From contig CALACW010000133.1 of the NCBI GenBank assembly GCA_937890355.1, positions 1 through 64,000 of the forward strand: 64,000 nt of DNA. The letters are read 5' to 3'. Of this stretch, positions 16,133 to 29,100 are shown one piece after another (position 1 is the first letter of the stretch; each line of letters starts with the position of its first letter). Position numbers and translations under genes: made by a program. The notes under the pieces were generated by a model that was not told where the DNA came from, searched no databases, and saw only the letters and a list, made by a program, of their open reading frames with translations. The DNA comes from CALACW01 sp002431305. GTDB lineage: Bacteria; Bacillota; Clostridia; Oscillospirales; Acutalibacteraceae.

Positions 16133-18678
16133 ACGTGGTTAAGAAGCTCACCCTGCGCCATTTGAGCGAAAATAAAGGCAGGACAATTATTACATTAATA
16201 GGAATCTGCATTTCCGTTGCAATGATTACCGCGGTGTTTACCGCAATGGCTTCATTCCTCTCATTTTTCGGAAAAGCAGCTCTGTTTCAGGACGGAGACT
16301 GGCATTTTGAGGCGACTGACGTTTCCGACGATACAATAAACAAAACGCTTGCCGACGACAGAGTCGAATCCGTCATGAGAATCAAGCCGTCGTATGATTT
16401 TGTGTTCGAAATAAACGGCGGTAACAGCAAAACAGATTACGAATCAATCGCACTGTGCGACAAAGCTTATTTAGAACACATGATTCCGACTTCAATAGAG
16501 GGTTCTCTCCCCTCCGCCCCGGGCGAGGCCGCCGTCAGCGGAGATTATATAAAAAGACACATGCTCGAATGGAAAGCCGGCGACAAGGTAACGCTCCCCA
16601 TAGTACATTTCGAGAGCGACGGTAATGACACAGACAGTTACAGCTTCGTAAAAACCGGCGAACGCTCATTTACGATAACTGCGGTTCTCGACTATAATCT
16701 GCCGACACTTGACTACCCCATTCTTATATTGGGAAGCAATGAGGAAATGCATTCGGGCGTAATTACTGCTCTTTTTAAACTAAGCAATCCGAATTCTTCC
16801 GCATTAAAAACAATCAATTCGATTTGTTCGGATTACAATGTAGGAAACTACGACACGAATACAGAACTTCTTGCGGCGAATCTGTCATTCGACGAGGGCG
16901 GATATTTAAGCACACTGATAGCTCCCGTTATTCTGATTCTCATTCTTATCATTATAGCTTCCGTGCTCCTTATATACAATGCGTTTACAATGTCGCTGAA
17001 CGAACGAGTCAGATATCTCGGAATGTTAGCCTCCGTCGGAGCAACAAAAAGACAGAAGCGCGCGTCTATTTATTTTGAAGGATTTATATTAGGAATAATA
17101 GGAATCCCTGTCGGAACACTTGCAGGTATTGCAGGTATCGCTGTAACACTTTACTTCCTCAGCGACAAAATCATATCAACCGGAATGATAGCCGGCATTG
17201 AGAATTCAAATCTTAAAATAAGCGTAGACGTTCCGCTCTGGGCGATAATTATGATAGTTATATTCAGCGTTCTGACCATATGGATTTCAACGCTCATTCC
17301 CGCTAAAAAAGCGTCTAAAATTACCCCTATCGACGCTATAAAACAGACAGATTCGATTAAAGTCAAGAAGCAGAAATACTCCTGTCCGAAGATAGTTTCA
17401 AAGATTTTTGGATTCGAGGGCGAGATATCATATAAATCCTTAAAACGCAATTCAAGAAAAACGAATATGATAACCGCGTCAATCGCGCTGTCGCTTATTC
17501 TGTTCCTTTGTACAAACTACTTCTGTACCATGCTGATGGATTCTAACCAGTATTCCTCAATGATACCGTATCAGGTTACCGTTTATTCTTCTTATAACGA
17601 CAGCGAAAAAGTCAGAGAAGTAATAGAATCTGTAAAAAGCGTTGACGACGTTTTCGCCGCAACAAACTTTACAAACATCGTAGGAGGAGACAAGGAAAGC
17701 GCAAATAAGGACTACACGGATATTACAAACGACTCCTCTGTTCTTACCGTTCAGAATCAAAAACTTTTTGACTCGAAAAAAGTAATCAGCATTAATATTA
17801 TCGACGACGGCAGATTCAATCAGCTTTGCCTCGAAAACGGACTAAACAGAGAACAGTTCTATTCGTCAGACAACGTAAAATGCCTCTTACTCAACAATAT
17901 GACGCACTCCGATTCGGTAAGCAAGGTCTTTACATCTTCAATCATAGGTAAGTCATTCACTGCGCACGACCCGTCATACGGCGATTTCAAAGCGACCGTC
18001 GGCGGACTTATAGATTATGACAAAAACAGCGACATGTGTTCTCTCAACCCCAAGGGAAGCATAAGCATGTTCATCCCGCTGAGCGTATACGTTGAGACGA
18101 TAAATAATCTTCCGGTCAAAGAAGCCGAGTTAACAATCGTTTACGGTGTTAAAACAAAAACGCACGAGCAGACAGAAGATGATATCAAAAACGCTCTTAC
18201 CGCCGCGGGATTCGATATGAACGACAACATTTTCGATCTTGATAATCAACAGCAGATACTTAATACAATAATTTATGTTCTTCAGGTATTTGTTTACGGA
18301 TTCATAGCACTCATGACGCTTATAACAATCACAAATATCTTAAATACCGTTTCAACAGGCGTAATACTCCGCCGTAAGGAGTTTGCAATGCTCCGCTCGG
18401 TCGGCATGACTCCCAAAGGATTCAGAAAAATGATCGTTATGGAAAGCGTATTCTACGGACTGAAAGCTCTTGTTTACGGTCTACCAATCAGTTTAATCAT
18501 AAACTTTGCAATCAATAAAATGTTCGGCTCTTCGTATGTTCCGTTCTCGATAGATTTCAAAGCTTATATCGGAGCCTGTCTCGCAGTCTTTATCGTAACG
18601 GGAATATCAATGATATACTCCGTACAGAAAATCAGAAAAGACTCGATAATAGAAACGTTAAAAGAAGAAATCAACTAA
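16129..18678 (+). CDS. ABC transporter permease with two FtsX domains
   Basis: 849 residues. TM1 (about 19-45) is followed by a large outside domain (about 46-260), then three helices forming the first FtsX domain (LIAPVILILILIIIASVLLIYN onward, to about 400). A second half has TM near 450, an outside domain (about 475-690) and three helices (IIYVLQVFVYGFIALMTLITI onward). So there are 8 helices and two outside domains, rather than the BceB layout of 10 helices with one loop. It is closer to MacB-like two-FtsX permeases of Firmicutes driven by BceRS-like systems. Conserved cytoplasmic loops (LGMLASVGATKRQ, FAMLRSVGMTPKG) contact the ATPase. Starts with ATGA overlap. Confidence 0.9.
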   Translation: MNVVKKLTLRHLSENKGRTIITLIGICISVAMITAVFTAMASFLSFFGKAALFQDGDWHFEATDVSDDTINKTLADDRVESVMRIKPSYDFVFEINGGNSKTDYESIALCDKAYLEHMIPTSIEGSLPSAPGEAAVSGDYIKRHMLEWKAGDKVTLPIVHFESDGNDTDSYSFVKTGERSFTITAVLDYNLPTLDYPILILGSNEEMHSGVITALFKLSNPNSSALKTINSICSDYNVGNYDTNTELLAANLSFDEGGYLSTLIAPVILILILIIIASVLLIYNAFTMSLNERVRYLGMLASVGATKRQKRASIYFEGFILGIIGIPVGTLAGIAGIAVTLYFLSDKIISTGMIAGIENSNLKISVDVPLWAIIMIVIFSVLTIWISTLIPAKKASKITPIDAIKQTDSIKVKKQKYSCPKIVSKIFGFEGEISYKSLKRNSRKTNMITASIALSLILFLCTNYFCTMLMDSNQYSSMIPYQVTVYSSYNDSEKVREVIESVKSVDDVFAATNFTNIVGGDKESANKDYTDITNDSSVLTVQNQKLFDSKKVISINIIDDGRFNQLCLENGLNREQFYSSDNVKCLLLNNMTHSDSVSKVFTSSIIGKSFTAHDPSYGDFKATVGGLIDYDKNSDMCSLNPKGSISMFIPLSVYVETINNLPVKEAELTIVYGVKTKTHEQTEDDIKNALTAAGFDMNDNIFDLDNQQQILNTIIYVLQVFVYGFIALMTLITITNILNTVSTGVILRRKEFAMLRSVGMTPKGFRKMIVMESVFYGLKALVYGLPISLIINFAINKMFGSSYVPFSIDFKAYIGACLAVFIVTGISMIYSVQKIRKDSIIETLKEEIN

Positions 18679-18688
18679 TCCAATCAAT

Positions 18689-18735
18689 AAAAAACAACTG
18701 CGGACAGATTTTATTGCTGTTCGCAGTTGTTTTTT
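18689..18735. terminator. Bidirectional terminator between ABC permease and DUF4832 gene
   Basis: Long stem AAAACAACTGCG/CGCAGTTGTTTT continued by ACAG/CTGT around the loop, with T run on the plus strand and A run before it. Confidence 0.85.
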
Positions 18736-18759
18736 ATTCTATGTTGTTTTTTATTCTAT
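18726..18759. repeat. Perfect 17-bp tandem duplication
   Basis: GTTGTTTTTTATTCTAT occurs twice head to tail (18726-18742, 18743-18759). The second copy contains the TAA stop of the DUF4832 gene and the first abuts the terminator stem. Probably replication slippage. Confidence 0.9.
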
Positions 18760-20052
18760 TGTTCCGATAACAAATCTATCGTCTGCATTTACGTTTGAAA
18801 ATCTGACGCATTTGCCTTTATTAAAAAAGTTTCCGGCGCGTACATAAATTTCACCCGTGATATCTTCGTCAGTCTTAATATAAAATACGCCGTATTCGCC
18901 GGGCTGTATCTTGTCAAGTTCTGCACCGCTTGCTTTAACTTCACCGCTGTCCGTACCGATATATACACCGGGGTCTGCGTAAATAGGAGCAACGCCGTCG
19001 TTCATGATTCTAACGAAAATATATGTTTTGCCGAATATCTTTTTAACGTTGACTTTGTCTATATAAAAATCATATCCGAGCTTTGCGGAAGCGTTTGAAA
19101 CGGTCTCTTTCTGTGAATCGGAAAGACCCATTGTAAACGCGTTCTGCATCATAAGGAACGAGCAATGCGTTTTATTAACGCACCCGTCATAGTTCTGCAT
19201 ACCCTCAAACTCTTCGCCTTTAATAAACGGTTCCTGACACTCGGGACGGAATTCCCCGCCGATTGCCTGACTTTTCCATACATTTGTAAGTTTGTTTTTC
19301 TTTAACTTAGTACAGAAAAACCAGTCCTTTGTATCATCAATCGTTTCATATGTAAACGAATCGTCATGAAAACCGATTTTGCCGTTTTTCGTACCGGGGT
19401 CGCCCGGATAACGAGTGAGAATCTTCGTAGTTTTAAACGCGTTTTCATACGCTGTTATAATGCGCTCTTTCTGCTGCTTTTCCGGGGCTGCATCGTCAAC
19501 ACAAACGTGCCATTCGCCCCAGTGACCGATAAGTCCTGCGGTTATGTACGCAATACGCGGATCCCCGTCATATTCTTCCGCAAGTTTATATACAAACTTC
19601 TCGAGAAAATCTATAAGCCTGTCATCAGAATAATCCGGCGTAACTCCCCCGCCGTACTGTTCGTATTCGTAAAACTTTACGCCGAGAGAACGAATATATT
19701 CGCCCGTCGAATCCTCATCCTTTCCGGGATAATCAAGATAAACTCTGAAAACGGCCTGATTTCCTCTCGACGATATGTTCTCAAGATACGGCTCTATCGC
19801 CTGTTTTATCGTGAATTCCCCGTATACGCTTACAAGTTCAGACATCGGAATATAAAACCATTCCATGCTGTAATCGAGATTACTATCTGATTCCCCGTCC
19901 TCTTTATAAAAAGGCATAAATCCCTTCATCGGATTAACCGAAGCCTGTTTATATTCGAGTTTACTTGCCGTAAACCCCGACAGAGAACCGAGACTCATAA
20001 GTATTGAAAGAAAAAATGCCGATATTTTCAAAACCAATGAAGAAAAAAACAT
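18751..20052 (-). CDS. Secreted DUF4832/DUF4874-type protein
   Basis: 433 residues with an N-terminal hydrophobic signal (FFSSLVLKISAFFLSILMSLGSLSGFTASK). The middle part (about 40-280) resembles a DUF4874/TIM-barrel region: NPMKGFMPFYKE, YIPMSELVSVYGEF, VFRVYLDYPG, and AGLIGHWGEWHV with acidic residues placed as in glycosidases. The C-terminal DUF4832 part (about 290-433) is beta-rich with VRIMNDGVAPIYADPGVYI. The family is thought to be carbohydrate-active, but no reaction is established. It has its own unit and lies downstream of the giant secreted protein on the same strand. Confidence 0.8.
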   Translation of the reverse strand: MFFSSLVLKISAFFLSILMSLGSLSGFTASKLEYKQASVNPMKGFMPFYKEDGESDSNLDYSMEWFYIPMSELVSVYGEFTIKQAIEPYLENISSRGNQAVFRVYLDYPGKDEDSTGEYIRSLGVKFYEYEQYGGGVTPDYSDDRLIDFLEKFVYKLAEEYDGDPRIAYITAGLIGHWGEWHVCVDDAAPEKQQKERIITAYENAFKTTKILTRYPGDPGTKNGKIGFHDDSFTYETIDDTKDWFFCTKLKKNKLTNVWKSQAIGGEFRPECQEPFIKGEEFEGMQNYDGCVNKTHCSFLMMQNAFTMGLSDSQKETVSNASAKLGYDFYIDKVNVKKIFGKTYIFVRIMNDGVAPIYADPGVYIGTDSGEVKASGAELDKIQPGEYGVFYIKTDEDITGEIYVRAGNFFNKGKCVRFSNVNADDRFVIGTIE

Positions 20053-20167
20053 ATTCAGCGTGCTCCTTTTTTACTCATCTTTTATTTATACTAACATATT
20101 TAATTTAATTATTCAACAATGAAAACAGACTTCCGAAACGTTACATTCCGGAAGTCTGTAAAATCAA

Positions 20168-23100
20168 TTAATAATGTTCCGCTCCGCATTCACAGTACTT
20201 GTTTGAACCGAAAATCTTGAATATAATTCGGATTATTCTCCATATGAAGCCTGCGAAGCCTTTCTTATGACATATGTGAGAGCACGAGACGGTCACTGGA
20301 ATCTGCTCACCGCAAACATCGCATATGTTGTCTCCGTCCTCGTCAGTATGGTCAAGTTTCGGTATGATTTCGCTTTCAAGCTCCGTCATACAGTCAACGC
20401 ATTCTTTATAACGTATGCCTTCATGAAGACATGTTGCTTCCTCTTCGACAATCCAGCCGGACGGTGTATGTCCTGTCTTTTCTATCGTCCGCATTTCAAG
20501 AATTTCACTGCAAACGGTGCAGTATTTATGTTCGGAACCCGTATTAAGGCACGTAGCTTTAACATCGGTTACCCAATCGGATTCGGAATGCGGACCGAGA
20601 GGCAGTACCTCATTTTTTACATCCCCGCAGTTTTTACATGTAAACACTTTTTCGCCGTGCTTTATACATGTGGATTCACTCTCTGAGGTGAGGATATAAT
20701 TATGGTTTATACATATCCGTTCATCCGAAACGTCATATATGTTTGAGTATGAGAATTCATATACATTATTCGAATAATTCTTTTCTCCCGAATTTACGCT
20801 AGCCGATAAAATCATGAGGAAAACGTTTCCGTCCTCTGCTTCAAAGTATTCACTCGGAATTTCCAGCGAAAACGCTTTTTCACTATCGGTCGCAATGCTT
20901 CCGAGCTGTACGTCATCAGCAGGAGATGAAGAATTCAATTCTTTCAGCGAAACAACCGTATTTTCCGTCTCACGCGAACCGATATTTTCGGCACTTCCCG
21001 AAATAAATGCCTTATCATCTCTCAGTGTTATTTTTACGTCTTTTATAAGTACGTCCGAAACGGAAATGTCAGCGCTTCTTGTGTTGTCTGCCATATTGCC
21101 GTCGGTTCCTTCTGGTGTTACGGTAACGTAAACATTATTTCCGACAATAGATTCGGCGTTTACCATGATACGTTCGGTAACTGTTTCTCCGGGTTTAATT
21201 GACGTTCTTATCTGCATATCGCATATACTGCCCCCGTTTTCGTCCGATACGGAAACATTAAGAGTTTTTATTTCGGATGAACACTTATTCGTTATATCCG
21301 CATATATAAGTTCGTCGTCGGAGAACGAAGAATAGTCGACATACAAATCATCTACCGAAATATCGATAAACTTATTTGTATTTATTACCGTGAGATCTGA
21401 TGAAACTTCGGAACCGTCGTCAGAGAATTTTACGCCGTTAACGCATATGCACAGTTCAGAATCCGAATTCAGAACAGCATCATACTCTCTTATGAATCTT
21501 TCGGTTTGAGAGAAAACGGGGTAAATCGAACCGTAATCAAAATTCGACGCATTGAATTCACACGCATAAAGAGTACCGCATGTTGATTCGTTAACATTAG
21601 TAATAAGTATGTACTTACCCTCAGAACCTGTTACCGCACTTAAGTTATTAATTGAGCTCAATCCCGCAAAAACGACGGAAGTTCCGTTATAAAACATCGA
21701 TTTTGCACTTTCGGTAAAGAACAGTCCGTCATCAACGGCATTAAGAGAAGCAACGGAATTTTCGCCCTCGTAGACAGCTGTTTTTCCCGAAGAATCAAGA
21801 GCATAAATCACGTTATCATTTTCGCTTGAAACAACATAAACGCCGGCAGATAAACAGGAAACGTCCATTGACGATATGCCGTTGAATTCATACGAGAAAA
21901 CATCGGATACGTTTCCGTTGTTTACTTCGCAGTAACTTACGGTGTCGGTTCCCTCTGCGTCGAAATAATCGTTTTCGCTGTTTGTGACATATGCTATTTT
22001 CGCTCCCGAGCCGGAAGCAGATATCGAATATCCGATTTCCGCCCTGTCATTATCCGTAACTCTGACAGGTTCTGAAAATGATGTGCCGTCAAAATACGAA
22101 CAGTAAAGTTCACTCGAATTGATACGTTCTGAGTAATCTGCGTTGTCATCACATTCTTTAGTCTCTGCAAACAGCAGATATACCCCGTTTGAATCATACG
22201 CGGTCTTCAGTCCGTCGCAGAAGCCTTTTGATTCAAATGCAACACGCGCACTCGACCACGTTCCGTTTTCAAAAATCGAATAGTAAACGTCCGTTCTGTT
22301 TACAGCCTGTTTTTCGGCATTATCGTCTATCCAGAACATTGCCTCTCTTCCGTCCGGAAGAATTACGACCGACGGAGTCGAATACGGATACAAATCGTTT
22401 TTAGTAAACGTAAAATCATTTGACTTAATATCCGTTGTCAGAGAATAATCGCGCTCAATCGGGGTAAAATCAAAACTTTTGCTCGATTTTAACGATTTAC
22501 GTCTGGATTTATTTTCACTCTCGTCTTTTCTCGGATAAATTTGAAAATCCAAAAACCTGTGCGTAAATTCGCTTGTCTCGGCACCGAAAAACGCGGCTTT
22601 TGCCTTCAGGTCTCCCGTCAGTTTCATCGACATGCTGTCTTTAAATGACGCAGCGGGGAAACCGAATGTCGTTGACAGATCAAATACCGCCTTCGCCTGG
22701 GCATAAATTTTTATAATCGAATTCTCACCGACTCCAAGCGTATACGAATTGTTTAATGAACCCGTAACGCTTCCCGAGAACGTAACTTCGTAATTCGACT
22801 GTTTTACGGTAAGACTTCCGCTCAATCCTCCGCCGATTCCTATTGAGGCATAAAATATTTTCAACGGTCTGACGGTAACCGAGGCGCCCATGTTAAACGA
22901 TGTAATAAGACCGCCCTCTCTGAATTCAATTCCGTTTTTATAACTGAATTCGATATAACCGGCGAGGTCTGCATCGAAATTAAGACCGACAGATTCTATT
23001 CCGTTTGTCTTCATTCCTTTTCTCAGTTTCCTGAATTTGTTATACAAATCACGGGTAGGCGCATTTTCTCCCTCTATAGCCTTATAGAATGATTTAACTT

Positions 23101-26100
23101 CCTTATAAGATTCCGTCCAGTATGCGCTCGACTGTTCCGCCTTGCCTATATTGGCTTTTTTTGTTTCTTTTGTACCTATCAGTATTTTAATCGTCTGAGT
23201 CTGCGGGTCGACAACTACGGATGAATTCTCTAAAATAGGAAGATTAAACTTCGTATCAAGCTCGAAAATATTGAACTTAAATCCGAGAATATTAAGCTCG
23301 GGACCAACTATTTTATCGTTTTCGAATTTAACGGAAGAGAGAAGTTTTCTGATGTCAAAATTCAGACTGTCGAGAATACGCTGTCCCTCTTCGTCATAAT
23401 CGAACGCATCCTCGGACGAAACGGACGCCGTATAGCTGTATCCGCACGGACACGCATAAATAATCCCCTGAGAACCTTCCGTTTCCTTAAACGAATGGAT
23501 GTGTTTGTCAAAAATCTTGCCGTAGTAGTACATCGAAAACAGCTGATCGTCAACCCTTGTTTCAAGTTTGACCTCTTCATCCGAAACGCCGTACAGCGTT
23601 ATATCCGAAAGCGTTGAAAAAAGCTGTTTATTAGTAAGCTCGTTAGCTTCCTTAAACACGACGGAGTAATATTTTATAAGCGTACAGCCCGGACTCAGCG
23701 ACTTAATCGAATTTAAATCCTCAACCTTGGTTCTCGAAGAGTCGGCATTGATAATAAATACGGCTTCCTCCTTAACCTCGGTCTGCGTTTCGTCAAGTCC
23801 CGTTTGTTTTCTCATAAGAGCGGTTATTTTATCAACCGAGATTGACGGCATATAAATCTCGGAGTCTGAAATATTCTTAAATCCGACATTGAAAAGCGCC
23901 GTTGCTTTATAATTGCCCAAATCGACATTTCCCGCGAGATCCTTAACCTTTATCACAACATCGTCGTCATTTTTAAGCTGCATAAACAAATCGTCGGGAG
24001 TTTCAACGACAATGCTTATCGTATCGGACATTTTTCTGACTTTGACTGCGTTTTCCGATACAAAAGACGCGCTTACGGGAACATTAAATTTATCAAGCGT
24101 ACTGTTAAATTCCGCGGTAAGAGAATACTCGCCGGGCTCGTCGCCTCTGAGAATCCACGTTGCACTGGAATCCGACTGTCCCTTAATGACAGAATCTATG
24201 GTCGAGGACTGCATCAAAGTAAGTCCGTCGGGAATTTTAAGCTGAGCTGTACAGTCTGTCAGCGTAAAATCTTCGGATGAATTATTAATTATACGAAGCG
24301 TTGCGCTGTAGAACTGTTTCAGATATGTAACGTGAACGGGAGCCTCGATAACGGCTATTACTTCGGCGTTGCTGTCATTGGGAATGTATGCAACATTTTT
24401 TATCTCGTTATATCCGCCGGTTCCGGGAGTATTTATTATTCCGCCGGAATCCGATACGGTATAGGACAAAATTCTTTCATTGTTTCGAATGTACGATATC
24501 GGAACCTCGGAATTGCCGTATCTGAGCGTTACGGTAGCTCTGTACACCTGCTGATTCGCCGGGTCGTTTACGTCAAGTCCCGCCGCAGCGATTTCTTCAA
24601 ACGTCATTTCGCGCACATTGAAACTTCCCGAAACAATATCCTGTTTTACAAGGGTCAGCTGAGCATTCGTCGTAACGCCCGACAGAACGCTTACGCTTGT
24701 GCATGCGGGAAGATAACCGTTTTTATAGACTCCTATATTATGTGCGCCTACATCCATAACGAACGAAGCGTATCCGTTTGCGTCAGTATATACAATCTGC
24801 TGTCTGAATTCGCCCAAATCAAAGTATACGGGTACGCCGGGCATTGCCGTTTTATTTTCGTCGGCGACTTTGATTCTCACCGTACCGAGCAGTTTACGGT
24901 CTGTAACGGTTATAATTTTCGAGCAGGCAGCGGTATTTCCGTTTTCATCGGTCACCTTGAGAGTTATGATATACTCTCCCGTTTGCTTATATGATTTATT
25001 GACATCGGGCGACGCTGAGGCAGTGGAATCGCCGAAATCCCATTCATACGAAACGATATTGACATTTTCGCTTAATATTTTTGCACTGACGGATTCCTGA
25101 ACATTAACCTCGAAGTACGACCTGCATTCGATTTCTGCTTTAATTTCGGTTTTCGGGGCAGGCACGGTAACGCTGTTTGAATAAAAACTTTTAACATTTC
25201 CCGTTTTATCAACAGCGTCAACTCGATATGTATACGTACCCTCTCCCACTGCATCGGAAAATGTGTAGGAATGACTCGAATTTGCGCTTCTCGAGCCGAC
25301 TGCCGTGTAGCCTCTGCCGGAAATTCGTCTGTATATTCTGAATCCGGCAATATCCGTTTCGTTATTGTCTTTCCATGTGACAATATTAATGCCGGAATCA
25401 TATACCGCGCTTAGCTGATTAACTTCGGGCGCTGTTTTGTCGGTTTTATAAACCATTACGCCGGACATGTCGCTTTTAAGTCCCGCGATATCCGTACAGT
25501 AAGCACGGACATATATTTTTTCACCGTCGGAAACATCACTCAAATCAAGGTATACTGATATGACAGTGCTTTGAAGAGCAATATTCTCTTCCTTTTTAAG
25601 AAGAACGTAATCACCGTCGGAACCGATTCTGTATTCAATAACAACATCCTCAAGCAGATTATTATCGCTTGCGAGAACGCTTATTTTGTTATATGCTTCG
25701 CCCACATACGTCCCTGCCGGAGGATTGATGCTGTTGATAACCGGTTTTATCGTATCGGCAAGCGCGTTTGCAAAAACAGTCTTACTGTAACCGCTTGTAT
25801 TTCCGCATGTATCAGAACATGTAACTTTGTAATAATATACGACCCCGCGCTTTGCTGTTCTGTCATAATAATCGAGTTTTTTAATATTCGAGGCAATAAG
25901 GGAGTATTCGCCGTCCTCCGACAGCGCTCTGTAAACGGAATACGAGCCGATATCCTCTTCACTGCCCTGCGTCCACGAAATTCTGACATATCCGTCGGAT
26001 CCGACAGCGGAAACATTTTCGGGAACTGCGGGTGCGGTTTTATCTACATAATACTGAACGTACGGCGCCGAGGAACTCGTATCGCCGACATTTCCCGAAT

Positions 26101-29100
26101 TATCCTCTGCGACAGCGCGGACATAGATATCCCCGTCGCTTCTGTTCTCGAGATTGATTTTAAAGTTTACAGTCCATTTTGCCCTTAAAACAGGAGCATA
26201 AACCGTATCTAAATCTGTCCATGTTACCGCGTCGTCGGAAACCTGGAAAGTAACGGATTTTACCGCGCAGTCATCCTCTGCCGTGACTTTAAAATCAATG
26301 AAATCGTTATATCTGCCCGGTTCGGGAGATTGTACGGTTATAACGGGAGCTGTTGTATCTTTAAGCGTTCTGACAGTAAGTTCATCAGAATATTCGCCGA
26401 TATTACCCGCATTGTCTACAGCCGTTACCCTGAATGTATAATCGGTATCGGGACTTAACTGCGTAAGATTATATCCGAGAGACGTGTATATTTTAGCTTC
26501 CTGTGTGAAAATACCGTTTACCTTTCTTTGAAGAATAAAATACGCGGTATCCTTTGCCTCCGGTTTATCCCACGCAAGCGTAATAACGGACGACAGAACG
26601 CTTTTAGCCCTGAGTCCCTTTACCTGTCCGGGCGGGGTATTGTCTATAATATAAGTATATACGGGCGTTAAGTCGCTTGTGTTCATATCCTTATCCGTTG
26701 CAGACGCACGAACCTTTACCGTCGCCTCTGCATATTCGGATGTATCAAATACAATTATATTCGACTCGCTCTCGCCGACTTTCCGCCATGTGTTTCCGTC
26801 ATCGTCGGAGACTTCAAGAGCATATGACTCGATTCCTATATTATCGCTCGCGGTAACTGTAACGTTTACGGTACCGCTGATAAGGCTTCCCGACGCGGGA
26901 GTCAGCTTAGTAACGACGGGAGGTATCGTATCTTTTGTCGGCACAGCCGAAACATCGTCTGAAAATTCGCCCGCAATCTCCCCCTTTACCGCCGTAATTC
27001 TGTAAGTATATTCGTTGCCGGCAACGACCGACGAATCAATATATGCGAGCGTATCACGCGAATCAATCTTTACCAACAGGTCAAAATCTCTGTCCGCCTG
27101 TGATTTTCTGTATATCTCATAACCGGTTACAGACGCTTCGGCCGCTTTTGTCCACGAAAGTTCAACTTTATAGATACCTCCGACGGCAACAAAACCGGCA
27201 AGTTTTTCGGCAGGGTCGGGCACCTCGTATGTATCGAAACACCTTGAACACGTGTATACGGTAAATCCTTCTCCGGTTAATGAGTCAATTTTGCGCGAGG
27301 AGTTGTAATCATGTCCGAGAGCGGGGATTTCAACAGGATTTATTATTTCATTACAGCGAGCACATATTTGATATTTTTTTCCGCCATTTAAACATGAAGC
27401 TTCTTTTTCGACTATCCAATCGGAAGAATCATCATGCCCCGGGGCTTTTATTGTTCTATTATCAATTCTTGCACTACAGTTTTCCCTCAAACAATGGCGG
27501 GATTCGCTTCCGTCTTTTATACAAGTCGGCATAATATCCACTGTCCATTCATTTGAATACAAATGAGAATCGGGATCATGTTTTATTAGAATGTCATATG
27601 TATTATTACATACCGAACAATAATATATTTCTTTACCGTCCTGTGTACATGTAGGTAAAACTGTATCTTTTAATACAGCTTTTTCATGTAAACATTTTAT
27701 TTCTTCAAATTTTATAAATGAACCGGAGGCATATTCTTCGGCGGTAGAATTCTTATATCCATGGATTACCGAATTCTTTTGTCCGATTCCGATAGATTTA
27801 ATTGTACATTTAGGATTATAGAAATAAACATCAGATATCTGCGGACAATTACTTAATGCATTAACTCCTACATGTTCAACACTGTCGGTAAAAATTATTG
27901 ATGTTAATTTATCACATGAAGTGAATGACCCTCCGCTAACTGTTTTTACATTATTAAAGTATATATTGCTTAGGTTTTTACATGCATAAAACGATGACTT
28001 TCCTATTTCTGAGACATCAGCACCAAGTTCAACATCTGTCAACGATGACATATTCGAAAAAGCCATATCGCCTATTTTATTAATCCCGGGGTTAACTGTT
28101 ATTTTTCGAATATACTTTTCATAATTCAGCCAACCGGCATTTTTAGAAGTATCGGCAACTCCGTTTTTTGTACACCGCTGATTTGAAAAAGCATCAATCT
28201 CCCCGACACCGCTGAAAATTATTGTGTTGTTTTGTATTGTCCACGCAATTCCGTTTGCTTCTGTTCCTGAAAAAATCGGATGTTCTTCATCTATATTCAC
28301 AAATTTCAGTTCATTATCGGCAGCAAACGTTTCAGCAGTAGAATTGACATGTCCGTATATTACTGATTTAGAATACTTTGAGTTTTTATCAACAGAACAT
28401 GTTTTATTCTCAATTGCAATAACTTCTGCGCTTGCCGGAAATGCATTTTCGCCTATTTGAACGATAGAATTGGGACAATATATTAATTTTAAATCTGAAC
28501 AGCCGTAAAATGCATAACTGCCGATATCTGCAAGAAGAGAAGGGAAATTAACACTGTCAAGCCGCTGACAAAAGAAAAATGCATTCTTGCCAATCTGTTT
28601 TAACTTATTAGGCAAAACAACACTTTCAAGTGAAATACAATTCGCCAAAGCATTATCCCCGATATACGTCATAGCATAAGGAAAAACCAATTTTTTCAAA
28701 TTAAAGTTTTGATTAAACCAAGTACCGGTAAAAGCATATTCATCAATTTTTTTTGTCTGTGCAGGGATGAAGTACTCAGACGGTCCGCATAACGGATAAG
28801 ATACTAAAGTATTTTTATAAAAAAGTGCTGTTCCGTCGGAACTAAACTTTTTATTTGCATTAGATACATTGATAGATTTTAAGAAAAAGCTGTTAAAAAA
28901 CAACTTATTAAAAGAAGAAAAACCTGAGCCGAGCGTGATAGATTTCAAATAACTATTCATCGGATAAAAAACAGTATTTATTGATAATACACTGTCAGGC
29001 ATTATATACTCTTCACTTGTTTTGTAAGACGGGTAAAGAATTAATTCTGACATGTCTTTATTATACAACACGCCGTCAGATTCACAAAAATACTGATTTT

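Noticed and set aside
19366..19890. 174-codon plus-strand frame
   Set aside because: It is antisense to the DUF4832 gene and lacks a recognisable domain or ribosome site.
24332..26188. Long plus-strand reading frames (220 and 205 codons) inside the giant gene
   Set aside because: They lie opposite coherent FN3/Ig/PKD coding sequence, have no ribosome sites and read as low-sense protein.
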